A stretch of DNA of 43,105 bases from Zygnema circumcarinatum (Eukaryota; Streptophyta; Zygnematophyceae; Zygnematales; Zygnemataceae), in the NCBI GenBank assembly GCA_037447605.1, contig CM074807.1, positions 3,174,829-3,217,933 on the forward strand. Reading direction: 5' to 3'. A program made the position numbers and the translations under genes. Positions within the stretch are counted from its first letter, which is position 1; each line of letters begins with the position of its first letter. Shown in pieces: positions 21,706-31,080 of the stretch. The notes under the pieces were generated by a model. That model was not told where the DNA came from and did not search any database. It worked only from the letters and a program-made list of their open reading frames with translations.

Positions 21706-23381
21706 CTTACCTCCGTTGGTAACGACATTCGACGATTGCTCGCTAGGATCCCCTGCCTGCTCAATATTCAAGTAGTTTGTGAGCTCCAACTTAAAGATCC
21801 CTCCCTAACCTCTTCCCTTCCTTAAAAACACATAACTTATGATTTAAACAACTTCACATATCTCGAAAACCACGCAAAAGCATGAAGAAATCCTGAAAAG
21901 GTCGCATTCTGAAACCGACTTCACCTCTTTCGAAACAAAACTGCTTACTTCTGGATTTGGTGTTGAGGGTGTTTCATAAGGTGGAGCATCTGCATCTGCA
22001 TACGAGGAAAGCAGAGAAGGTCCATTAATCCACTGCGATTTTCACAATAGAGCAAGAATGTTACGAGGTCTTTTTCAGATTCCGAATTGTATAAGTTCCA
22101 TTGGCCCCTGCACTTGGAAAGCGAACTCACTCGCTGGAATTTTGGTAGTGTCAGTCGACATGTGAGAGTCTGCATCTGTCTGCGAAAGAGAAGCGAGACG
22201 AGGTCAAGAGGAGTAAGGAGAAAAAAAGATACAAAAGTAAATAACAGAATGGCAGAATGTAAGCCTTCATTTTCATAAAGTTAAACATTAACAAAGTTCA
22301 CCTCAGCAGGATAGCCCATTTGCGGGCAAATATAGGATCAAAAAAGGCAGAATTTTGAAGCCATTAACTGAAATAATATATTTGAGGAGGAAGATTACCT
22401 CGTATATTTAACAAGTTCTCGATGCAAGAAACACCTTGAAAGAAAAAAAAAGGAAATAAATGAAATAGAGAACAGCTCACCTGTCCTGGCAAGCGACCTG
22501 GTTCTTCATCTTCTGGAACTGCAAAAAATATTCCCAGAATAATACCAAATCGCTTAATATGACATCATCCTTCATGCACCCAAAAAAATCGGTTCAATGT
22601 ACTGGCTCTGGGAATGCAATATAATTTCTATAGAAGTCAATACAATTTAAACTCGACTTTGAGTAAGATTCAATACGAAAAATACGTAATCAAGTCATAA
22701 AAAGTACGGAAGTTCGAACGGTCTTGTTGGTGGGCATCGGAAAAGCGCCAGAGTTTCATACTCATGCGTCTTCAAAGTGCATGAATCATGAGAACGAGAG
22801 GTAAAAAAAAGGTCTCTAAAAGAGCAGTGTACTCCAAAGGCTCAGAGAGATTGCATTTCCAACAGCGAAGACAGTGCCTTCACATTGCAGCCATTATCCA
22901 AAGCACAACACAAGCCGAACCCTAAAACGCGGGTCCTGCTATCTCCTCATCAAGACCCTCCGCTGAAGCATCTGCATTCAGCTCCACTTTCGCCTCCATT
23001 CAAAAGAAAACCTTGAGGACTAGTCATTCATTAGCCGTCACTCTTGCGGCGACAGCTTTCGAGAGATCAGTGGTAGAAGAGAGAGAGAGAGGGAGGGAGG
23101 GAGGGAGAGAGGGAGGGGGAGGGAGAGGGCGGGCGAGAGGGAGAGAGAGAGGGAGAGAGAGAGAGGAGCAATTTACTTGTGGCAGTGTAGGCTCCCATCT
23201 CCAAAAGGCACCAAATAACAAACATGATGGAGGCTGCCACCAGCACCATGCGCAGATACATGCGCCGCTTCAGTTCCGTGGCAGAGCGCGGAGCGAAGAA
23301 GGAGCTGTAGCGCGTGCTCTTGGCCTGACTGTCGGGGTCGCGGGCCACTGCAGAGCTCCGCTCCGAGAAACGGCGATCCAT
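16172..23381 (-). CDS. GT47 exostosin-family glycosyltransferase, MUR3-like, with a long acidic stem
   Basis: MUR3-type GT47 enzymes are Golgi type II proteins that add galactose or related sugars to xyloglucan side chains. The substrate here is inferred only. Fifteen minus-strand exons are read: 23381-23177, 22518-22481, 22179-22131, 21995-21949, 21756-21711, 21445-21384, 21041-19701, 19143-19069, 18574-18365, 18170-18057, 17853-17755, 17557-17430, 17294-17117, 16870-16754 and 16381-16172. All are GT-AG and every phase closes, giving 972 residues. Residues 45-62 are the signal anchor (MVLVAASIMFVIWCLLEM). Residues 69-565 form a Glu/Asp/Ala-rich low-complexity stem, most of it in the 1341-nt exon 7. 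The exostosin domain follows: CEGRWVYLYRLP, WYDMCPYF, LTSDPEKAVLFYVPFYAALD, RNGGADHVMVVGKPTWDFRR, WDGYDIGVPHPTHFHP, SSTFCLMPPGESAVRRAVFE, AMIAGCIPVLF, FPWHLPSDNTSYSIYVPREK. This is the MUR3/GT47-A order. Several introns carry GA microsatellites. The acidic stem is far longer than in typical family members. Confidence 0.93.
18275..18335. repeat. (GA)n microsatellite in GT47 intron 9
   Basis: A mostly pure GA tract lies inside the intron between GT47 exons 9 and 10, close to the donor-side GTATGC. A related GA tract lies at about 21658-21699, just downstream of exon 5. Confidence 0.95.
21658..21699. repeat. (GA)n microsatellite in GT47 intron 5
   Basis: A GA-rich tract of about 40 bp begins only about a dozen bases past the donor of GT47 exon 5 (21711) on the minus strand, where it reads as CT. 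It may act as a polypyrimidine-like intronic element, but no function is shown. Confidence 0.9.
22923..23176. other. GA-rich start of GT47 intron 1
   Basis: The donor-proximal part of the first intron is a purine-rich (GAGAGGGAGGG) tract at about 23075-23167. Further in (about 22926-22999, minus) is a short open segment reading MEAKVELNADASAEGLDEEI. Its acidic composition resembles the neighbouring stem microexons, so it could be an alternative exon or alternative start, but no matching donor was found. Confidence 0.3.
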
Positions 23382-23991
23382 GGCGGCCTGGTTGCAGATT
23401 TAGGGTTTGGAGTGGGGAGAAGGAAGGGGGAGAGGAAGAGGAAGAAGGCGAGGGAGGGGGGATGGGAAGAGGGAGGCGAGGAGAGGAGAGGAGAGAGGTG
23501 GGGGAGGGGTAGGGAGGGGAGGGCGTAAGTATCTGAGATCGGCGAGGGAGAGAGTAGAGAGAGAAGCAGCAGGGAGGCGAGATGGGGAGAGCGAGAAAGA
23601 GAGAGAGGGAGAGAGTGAGTGGGTAGCTCAGATCGGTGAGGGGAGAGGGAAGCAGCAGGGGGTGGGAGAGGGAGAGGGAGAGAGAGAGAGACAGAGAGAG
23701 AGAGAGAGAAGAGAGAAAAAGAGAGAGAAAGAGAGAGGGGAGGAGAGAGAAGGGAGGGGGTGCGCAGTAGCTCTCAGATCGGCGGCTCTCCTCTCAGGGA
23801 AGCCATGGATTTCCTTCCCCTTGAAGGGCCTTTACGGCAAGCATCGGCCAATGGTGAACTGCCACGTGACAAAACTTGTACACGTGGCGAGCCAACATTG
23901 GCTATTACTTTTTCCCTTCGGAGAAAGTCCGAAGGTGTCTGCGCTGCTGGACTCGACTCACTGGAGAAAACTTGGGCAGCAACAAAGTTTT
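23382..23991. other. Purine-rich 5' flank of the GT47 gene
   Basis: About 400 bp of GGGGAGAGGGAGAG-type sequence (23407-23760) adjoin the GT47 start codon, followed by unique sequence. On the transcribed minus strand this is CT-rich, as expected of a 5' leader or promoter. The plus-strand open frames are purine-bias artefacts. Confidence 0.6.
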
Positions 23992-24245
23992 GGAGAAATG
24001 TTTCCAGTATTGTACGGCTGCCCAATACACTCATCGGGCATCAAAAACGTTTTGGAAAAAATGTTTCAATGATTGTACGGCTGCCCGATACATTCATCGG
24101 GCAGCAAAAATGTTACTTTACGTATGTTTTGGAGGACTATATGGATGCCCGATGTATTGGAAGGGCAGAAAAAATGTTGGAAAAAAAATATTTTGAGAAC
24201 TGTCAGGCTGCCTAAAATATTTCTCGGGCAGCCAAAATGTTTGAG
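23992..24245. repeat. About four tandem copies of a roughly 60-bp hairpin-bearing repeat
   Basis: Each unit contains a GGCTGCCC half, a spacer such as GATACATTCAT, and a GGGCAGCC half, giving a stem-loop. The unit continues AAAAATGTTTTGGAAAAAAT. Copies start near 23992, 24052, 24130 and 24177, with increasing divergence. The second copy is the most regular, with CGGCTGCCCGATACATTCAT and CGGGCAGC. Confidence 0.85.
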
Positions 24246-24484
24246 TGGGTGACGACAAACGACGACATACGACATGACAGCTGACACGATCCATCAGACA
24301 GCCGACTACCGCTACACGACACACCAAGGTGTACGGTAGGCACATTTAATCGTACATATAGTTAAGACCGTACAGTAGTATCAAATGTCACGTGTACGGT
24401 CAGGATTGATTTTCGTCGATCAGATGTCGGTGCCGCACATGTGTGAGGCCGAGTCGTTGGAAGGAGTCGGGACTCTGCAGCCGT

Positions 24485-24625
24485 TACGTCGGGCAGAAAA
24501 AAATATGTCGGGCAGAAAAAAAAGACGTCGGGCAGAGAAAAGGCGTCGGGGAACCAAAAAAAGACTGTGGGCAGAAAAAAAAATATGCGGGCAGAAGTGG
24601 GAGAGCAACCGTGGGGCAAAAAAAA
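24485..24625. repeat. Degenerate CGGGCAGAAAAAA tandem repeat
   Basis: About seven units follow a CGTCGGGCAGAAAAAAATAT pattern with 18-22-bp spacing and degrade toward GTGGGCAAAAAAA. The GGGCAG core is shared with the adjacent 60-bp repeat, suggesting common origin. Confidence 0.8.
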
Positions 24626-24699
24626 AAAAATGGTCACAAATTGGTTTTTTACCGGTCGTACGGAACAAACTGTGGTTTCGTTTTGCAAACCGACACCGC

Positions 24700-25541
24700 C
24701 AGGGTTCGTCAAATAGGGGATTTCGGCTTAAGATAGGGGACTGTCCCCTAAATTGGTTTTGTAAAAACACGTAAATATGGACTGTACGGACGAAACCGTA
24801 CACGTACGGACGAGACAGGAATACAGGAAGACAGGAATTGTTTGGGAGAAAGACGAGTTTCGAAAGAGGTTGATAGACTTTTCATTGGAAGGCGTTCTTC
24901 ACTGCAAACAGTTTGATAGTTTGACCGCTCTTCGAGGGTCTCTTTGAGCAGTTTGCATCACTTCTATAGCTGTCTTGTTCAGCCTAAAACTCCTAAGGGA
25001 GTGGAACCATTTTTCATTTAATTTCTAATTTTAGTTCCTATTTCAGTTTTTCTTTTGTGACTACACCTAGAATTTCAGAGGTTATGATTTGGAATAAAGT
25101 TTTTGTGAGGAAATTTCAAGACTATGATGGATTCTAAAGTGATACTTGGAGTAATTAATGATGGATGGAAAAGGAAATAGAGAGCTTAGGATTGGATCTA
25201 CAAAATTTTCGAGCAATTGGGTTTTTGAATAAGCAACTATATGTTGTGATTGCCAAATGCACAGTTGTTCTAATTGATTGGTAAAATTTACCAATCTATA
25301 AGAGTCGAAGAGGTTGCACCAGTTTCTAAAGCCGTGTTGTTATACCAACAAGTAAAGTTCATATACATCATTGCTATCGTGGTTGCAAATGCAATTCATT
25401 TCCTTTTTGTTTTTAACCAAAAAAATGCTTTTTTGGGACTTGTGTGGTATTTAAGTTGAAATCACGTAAACTAATCTCAAAATCTTACATAAATAAGCTA
25501 TTTACGATATTTAGGGGATCTCCCCTATTTGACGAACCCTG
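24700..25541. mobile_element. Non-autonomous hAT-like transposon, 842 bp
   Basis: The element is bounded by inverted repeats beginning CAGGGTTCGTCAAATAGGGG (left, from 24700) and their reverse complement ending CCCTATTTGACGAACCCTG at 25541. The flanks show an 8-bp near-duplication, GACACCGC (24692-24699) and GACATCGC (25542-25549), matching at 7 of 8 positions. An 8-bp target duplication and CAGGG-type termini are hallmarks of the hAT superfamily. Subterminal palindromes follow: AGGGGACTGTCCCCT on the left and AGGGGATCTCCCCT on the right. The AT-rich interior has no open frame resembling a transposase, so movement would need a transposase supplied in trans. Confidence 0.85.
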
Positions 25542-25549
25542 GACATCGC

Positions 25550-26276
25550 CCTTTGTCGGGTTTGAGTTTGTACGAATGAAGATGTTGTACGGCATTACAC
25601 GGACCCAAATAATGTACGGTTTCCTGATTCTCAACAAGCGTACGAGTCTTAGTTTTTGTTCCAGTTTTACTTCTAGTTCAAGTTCTAGTTTAGTTCTAGC
25701 CTTTTAGTTTTAGTCCTTAGGTCCTTTGCGACCAATTCCTCGTGGTTCATCATGTTGAAGCTGTCCATGTACATTTGATGGCATCATCGCCATCGCGATC
25801 AATGCCACTTCCACTCCCGTTCTAGTTTAATTGCAGTACAAACCTAAAAGACCGTACCGTCCTGCAGGCGCCAAAACGCTGTAAAACTGTCATGTTGAGC
25901 GTCAAGAGTTAAGTCAGACAGAATTTAATACTGTGAGATCGATGCCAATTCACTCTTGCACAATCGAGGTTGCATTCTGCAACATAGATCGAGCAGCATA
26001 GATCGAGATGATTCTAACAGATTCAGAGAACAGCCAACAAAAAAAGGGGGTTACTCTAGGAGTAAATATGAAGTATATCCCGCCACTAACCAATATGGAC
26101 GCGGCAACAATCTTATAATGAATTGACATCGTTTCTAAGAAAATATGTACATGATCCTCCCCAACTTCGCCATCATCGCCGATATTGTCAGCATCAACAT
26201 CATCATCATCATCATCACCATCCTCGTCGGCATCACCAATACCAAAATCGCTGCCACCCGGACATGTTTGCATGCC
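25550..26276. other. Spacer downstream of the VDE-related gene
   Basis: This AT-rich spacer has several GTACGG words (25587, 25616, 25853) and a run of AGTTCTAGTT-like short repeats (25655-25700). A CATCATCATC tract lies at about 26190-26220. It should hold the 3' UTR of the minus-strand gene ending at 26277. No gene was recognised. Confidence 0.5.
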
Positions 26277-28815
26277 CTAAACGATGAGACCGGCAACGGG
26301 CGGCGCATCTGCTGGCAGCCCCAATGGCGGATTTTGACAGCTTGAATTGTCGACCCGGAAGAGCTCCCACACTTTGATGCCGCAGCGCTCCAGCGCCGCC
26401 TCCACTGCCGGCTGCTTCTCTTTGCCGGGCCATAGACCGTCCTCCGTGAGAAGCACCGCCCCCGTATACGACTGTCCAGCAGCAGATGCCGCACCACTGC
26501 ATGCATGCATGCATAGGCACAGGAGCAAAGCACAAATTAGTCACTTTCTGAAATCATAAGCAAGAGCTGTCATTCTTTGAAGCCTCGTATGTGCGAAGTA
26601 GTTGTTTCTTATATCTAACTAAGAGTTTCTTTGGCTTTAACAAGAACGGATTCATAAGGGAAGCTGTAGCACAACATCGATAAAGAAAATCCCTTATGCA
26701 ATACTGCATGTATTCTTACGGTGTCGAGAAGGGACTCTCACGATTTTAAGCCTCCTAATATCATACATGGCGTTTCCAGACGAGCATTGGAGTTAGAAAG
26801 GACTATGTGATTCGATAAATTGTCATCTAAACCCATTGTGATTCCCCACTGCAGATTTAGAGTGGGGGTCAGCGAGAGGACTTGCCTGTAATAGAAGAGA
26901 GCCCAGCTGAAATCATCCGCTACATGCACAACGCGCCAAAACTCTCTGGAAGTCACTCCGTTGTCCAGAACTGAGAACCAAAACGTTCCCGGCTCCGCCG
27001 CCCGTTTCACACGATAGTGCCGTCGACGCCACACGGAATCACCATCCAGAGTTCGAACCTACACGTCAAAATGCAGTGGGAAAAAAACCTCCTTTTCTCA
27101 ATAGAACAAATACATCCAGGTGATAGAACAGAGCACAGGCACCTATTCTTGTGCCTTTTGGAATGTAGGAAACGGAACAAGCGGGTGGAAAGTTACTGAC
27201 CATGAACACAGGGTCGTACCAGAAGGAGCCTCTTGCCTTCCCTCGATAGAAAATTTGATACTGACATGGAAACTGGTCATAGGCAGCATTTTGGCCAGCC
27301 ACCACACGCCAGCTGTACTCCTTTTTTCCTAACCAGCCAATGAAAATGCTTTCTGCCAGCTCGTGTGTAAGTGGCTCTCCCCTGAAAGCCGCCATTGGCT
27401 GAACGTCCGGCCGCATTCGGATTTCTGCATCGAGCCCAAGGCAGTTGTGTTTTTGCAGGATGCAGAGAGAAAAGGCCTCCAGTTGCGGACTCTCATAGGA
27501 TACTATACAACGGTAGCTGCACACCTGGCACTCACCCATCGGAAACCATTCATCATCATCAGCCATTAGAAATTAGAACTAGAAATTTCACTGGAACTTG
27601 GCCATCTTCAACTAAGAAGTTTGCATTAGACTCCTTCCCATTCGAAGGAAATCACTGAAACTCTTACTTTCTTCCAGCCTGTACTCAATTGGGTTTTAAG
27701 TCTAAGATTTGGTGTTAGGGTCTTGTTAAGAGTTCTGAATCTAACGTTGAGAACGTCTTTGCCCCTGAAATCAGGTCCATGGGATGAGGTGGTACCTGAT
27801 CTGTGGGTCCGCAGCTATTAAGGCAGCCAATCGCTTTCCGACAACTCGGATCACTGAGGCAAGCCAAAATTTGAGATCCGCAGTTGGAGACCATGCATTG
27901 AAGGGCTGAAAAATCTTGTGCTCGGAGGTTCTGTAACATGGGGACCTCTTTCACATACGCATTCACCAGCGCAAGGATGGCAAACCAAACATCGTCGGGA
28001 TTTTCACGGCCCCAAGCCTCCGTCACCATCTTCATCACCTGCCGGTAATCCACACATTAAGAAAGAAGGTTAAAGAGCGACTGACAATTCGTGGTCCTAA
28101 ATCACTTTTACCGACAAAACTGATGTCAGCCTCAGGCAAATACAAGCAATAAGGAGTCCCACCTTAAAACTCTCGGAAGCTTTTGGCCAAAATCCAGCTT
28201 TCATCACCGCCATTTCCGCAGCTGACAGCTGTCCTATAGCCAGGCCTCCCAGCCGATTTCTTGCAAGCAGCTCTTGACTTTTACCAAGGTATACACTTGT
28301 CTTCACAAGATCCATTAGACGGCCTATAGGCTCCACAGAAGCCTCTGATTGGATCTCTACAACCAATAATATATCTGCTTTCTTGAGGGAAGTCAGAATG
28401 CCATTGATAGGCTGCTCTCCAACGTTTTGAGCGGCCCCGTTGAGCTCGGCATCCAAGAATATGAGCATCTCATAGCCAGGGTCTATCCAGTTTATACGTC
28501 GTGCCTGTGTGCATTCCAAGTAGTACATGTTACTGAAAGAGTAGGAACTATGGCCTAGGCTTGAGCTATCCTCCCACAGATGGCAAATGGGTGTCACGCA
28601 CTCACCATGTGTCGCATGACCTCCTCCCATTCAACGCCATCGAAAGGACTGATACTTCCTTTCTCTACAACTGCGACTATTTTCGCGGTAGCTCCGTCGG
28701 TGAAAGCCTGTTCGTATCCAGAAATTTCTGGAGGCGACAGCGCCTCTTCTGTGCTTTCCTCAATCACTGGTTCGGCAGCCGAGGCGCTGCGACGAAATGC
28801 GTTTGACATATTCTG
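26277..28815 (-). CDS. Violaxanthin de-epoxidase-related protein (plastid; 5' end incomplete)
   Basis: This matches the plant violaxanthin de-epoxidase-related family (Arabidopsis At2g21860 type), a relative of the lipocalin-fold thylakoid enzyme of the xanthophyll cycle; its reaction is not established. Six exons on the minus strand are 28815(or 28809)-28606, 28504-28163, 28038-27796, 27524-27201, 27058-26886 and 26496-26277. All phases close, giving about 501 residues from the Met at 28809. Landmarks in order: VVEKGSISPFDGVEWEEVMR; ARRINWIDPGYEMLIFLD; the Cys-rich block LQCMVSNCGSQILACLSDPS, CRKAIGCLNSCGPTDQ and VCSYRCIVSYESPQLEAFSL; then FRGEPLTHELAESIFIGWLG, VVAGQNAAYDQFPCQYQIFY, RGKARGSFWYDPVFM, FWFSVLDNGVTSREFW, SAAGQSYTGAVLL and NPPLGLPADAP. 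The intron between exons 5 and 6 uses a GC donor (AG/GCAAGT). A transit peptide is missing because exon A follows an acceptor (CATCTGCAG). A short Met-led segment at 29565-29520 (MAATSAPNFSCVMRD) is a speculative first exon. Confidence 0.9.
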
Positions 28816-31080
28816 CAGATGTTTATATCGGCCATGGCGCGCAGACAGGCACTCTGAACGGCCACAACAGAGGGTTCACTCTGTCAGCATTCATTTGTCA
28901 GTGAATTGAATAAAGGTTGTGTACGATAAAGTTCTGTAAACAATGAGAGTGCCATGAATAGCAAAACACCCAGTAAGAATTCGTCGTTTCATAAAAGATA
29001 TGGAATATGTGGCTGAAAAATCAAGTTATGATTAGGGCATCCTACCCGAAAAGGCTCTCTTCATGTAACCCGACAGCTTCAGAGTGGTTGCTTCTTTCCT
29101 GCAGCCCATGGCAGTATGATCCATATGACAGTCTGATTACGCAGAGAACGGTCAAACGCAGAAAGTACTATGTATCAGAGAACAGCTTTGGTTACCTGAA
29201 ATTTTCTATCCCTGCAAGGCCTTGTGAAAACTCCATAGGAAGTTCCACAGACATAGGACAATTCCATAACAGTAGATCTATTGAAACAGTACAAACTACC
29301 TTGGTTCATCTTACCTTTGAAATGAAGTACTTGTACATTGCACGACGTCTGGGGAGTCAAACAAGCAAAAAGATTGAGAAACATCAGCGAAGAAAAACAG
29401 CAGAGTTGAGAATAGACAATCGGATAGCAGAAATGAATGTAGGCTCCTATTTATTGACACATTCATGAGCATCCCTCAGCGAGCCCTCAGACAACCGGCA
29501 AGATAGAAGATAGATATACCATCACGCATGACGCAAGAAAAGTTTGGAGCTGAAGTAGCAGCCATCGCAGCCGTGCCGCCCAAAGCCTTAATACGCAATA
29601 TTTACTTTTCCTGGAAAATAACAACACTTTTCCTTCTCCTTTCACGGTTCTGCAAGTATACGCCCTTTCCCTTCCCCTTCCCAGAGCAGTTCCGAATGTT
29701 GCTATCTGCAGGCGGCCATGGCTGCAGCTCCAAGCTCCCTCAGCTTTCTATATTCAAGTGAACCTTCAATGGCATCGACCAATCGAAGTCCGGCACGTGG
29801 AGTGTCTTGTAACGTGGCGATCTGTGAGTGGCTCTTGCATTTCGTGGTCTTTTGGATTGCCGCCCTTGAGCTCGCTTTTTCCGGACAGCGTTTGAGTATC
29901 AAAACATAGAGTCCGTACTATGCAAATCCTTTTAAATACAGGAATGGGCTGTTGCAAAATACGTTATCAGAAATGGCTGACTTGGACCACTTTTAGCGGG
30001 TGGATTGAGAAGTTAATTAGATGCAGTAATGTGCAAGTGTCTTTCCACGTGTCGGCCGCCTACTAGCCCGTTCATCATTAGAACGAGTATCTATCAAGAA
30101 GATATTGTGGGTGGCGTCACTTGCCTTGATTATGCAAGTTTTTACCGCAGCTTCTATGGTACGGAAGGGGAAAAAAATAATATCGGACTGTCGATATCTA
30201 AATATCGAGTACTACGATGCATATCGAATATTGAAATATCGAAAGTGCTGACCGATGAAGGTGCCCAACCAGCAGATGTCGAATTTCGGAAATTTTTTTT
30301 TGGCTGTGTTGTCGGAAGGCCTTTCATTCTTCGTTTGCTCTTGAGTTCTGTGAACACTGGTACACGTCTCATCGTGAATTTCGAATAGGTTAGTTTTCCA
30401 AAGTAATCCATTTCCCATCATAAAGAATTGGACTGGAAAAAATCAATCAGTATGAAACAACTGCATCCAAAAGTGAAACTGAAGGCGCTTTTTGGGTTTC
30501 CTCACACCAGACAGATGAATGGTGAAAGAGGTGCCTCATGCTCCAATCTTGGCTGTTGGGTTATTCCACAAGCCCATTACAGCAGGCCTCCACCTCCTCC
30601 ACCTCCACCCACTTCCACCTGATCTAACCAACTCAAAAGACAGGCTCCATCAAGCTCCACTTTAAGGGCACCTTCCTGACCTGCACCCTGCCTTACACAA
30701 TTGGCCCAAAGGCGAATGCGGGAGCTGCCCTGTCTGTTATTCTCCTGTCTGCAGCACTTCCAGACCTCGTGGCGCTCACGTCTGGAACTCAATATTCACA
30801 TACAATGAGCAAGGACGTTCCCAAACCCTAGACAGAATTACTCAGTAAATTGACGGGATTCGGCTTCCAATTCTTCCTCTCCCTGCAATACTGTGCACCA
30901 GCGAAGCATCGAACATCGGCAGGATGCTGTCGCAGGAGCATCGAATGGTTAAAGTAACAAAAGTTGAACAATGAAGTGCAAAGACGAGCTTTCTCTGATC
31001 AGTGGCTATCTTTGACAAGTCTGCCCTTCATATTCACACGTTTTCGTACAATCTGCACAGGTAACCCGTGCTTCTCCCGT
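28816..31080. other. Spacer between VDE-related and SDH5 genes, probably holding upstream VDE-related exon(s)
   Basis: No conserved protein was recognised. Possible pieces are a minus-strand ATG at 29565 with a GTATAT donor at 29519 (15 codons, transit-peptide-like) and a minus-strand acceptor/donor-bounded open segment near 29094-29045. A plus-strand Kozak-like start at 29718 (MAAAPSSLSFLYSSEPSMAS) also looks transit-like but has no downstream partner exon. An AT-rich zone with repeated ATATCG words lies at 30180-30245, and a CCACCTCCT tract at 30587-30620. Confidence 0.35.

Noticed and set aside
29718-29909. Plus-strand start with a good ATG context and transit-like MAAAPSSLSFLYSSEPSMAS
   Set aside because: No downstream plus-strand exon or conserved domain was found before the minus-strand SDH5 gene, so it is most likely chance.
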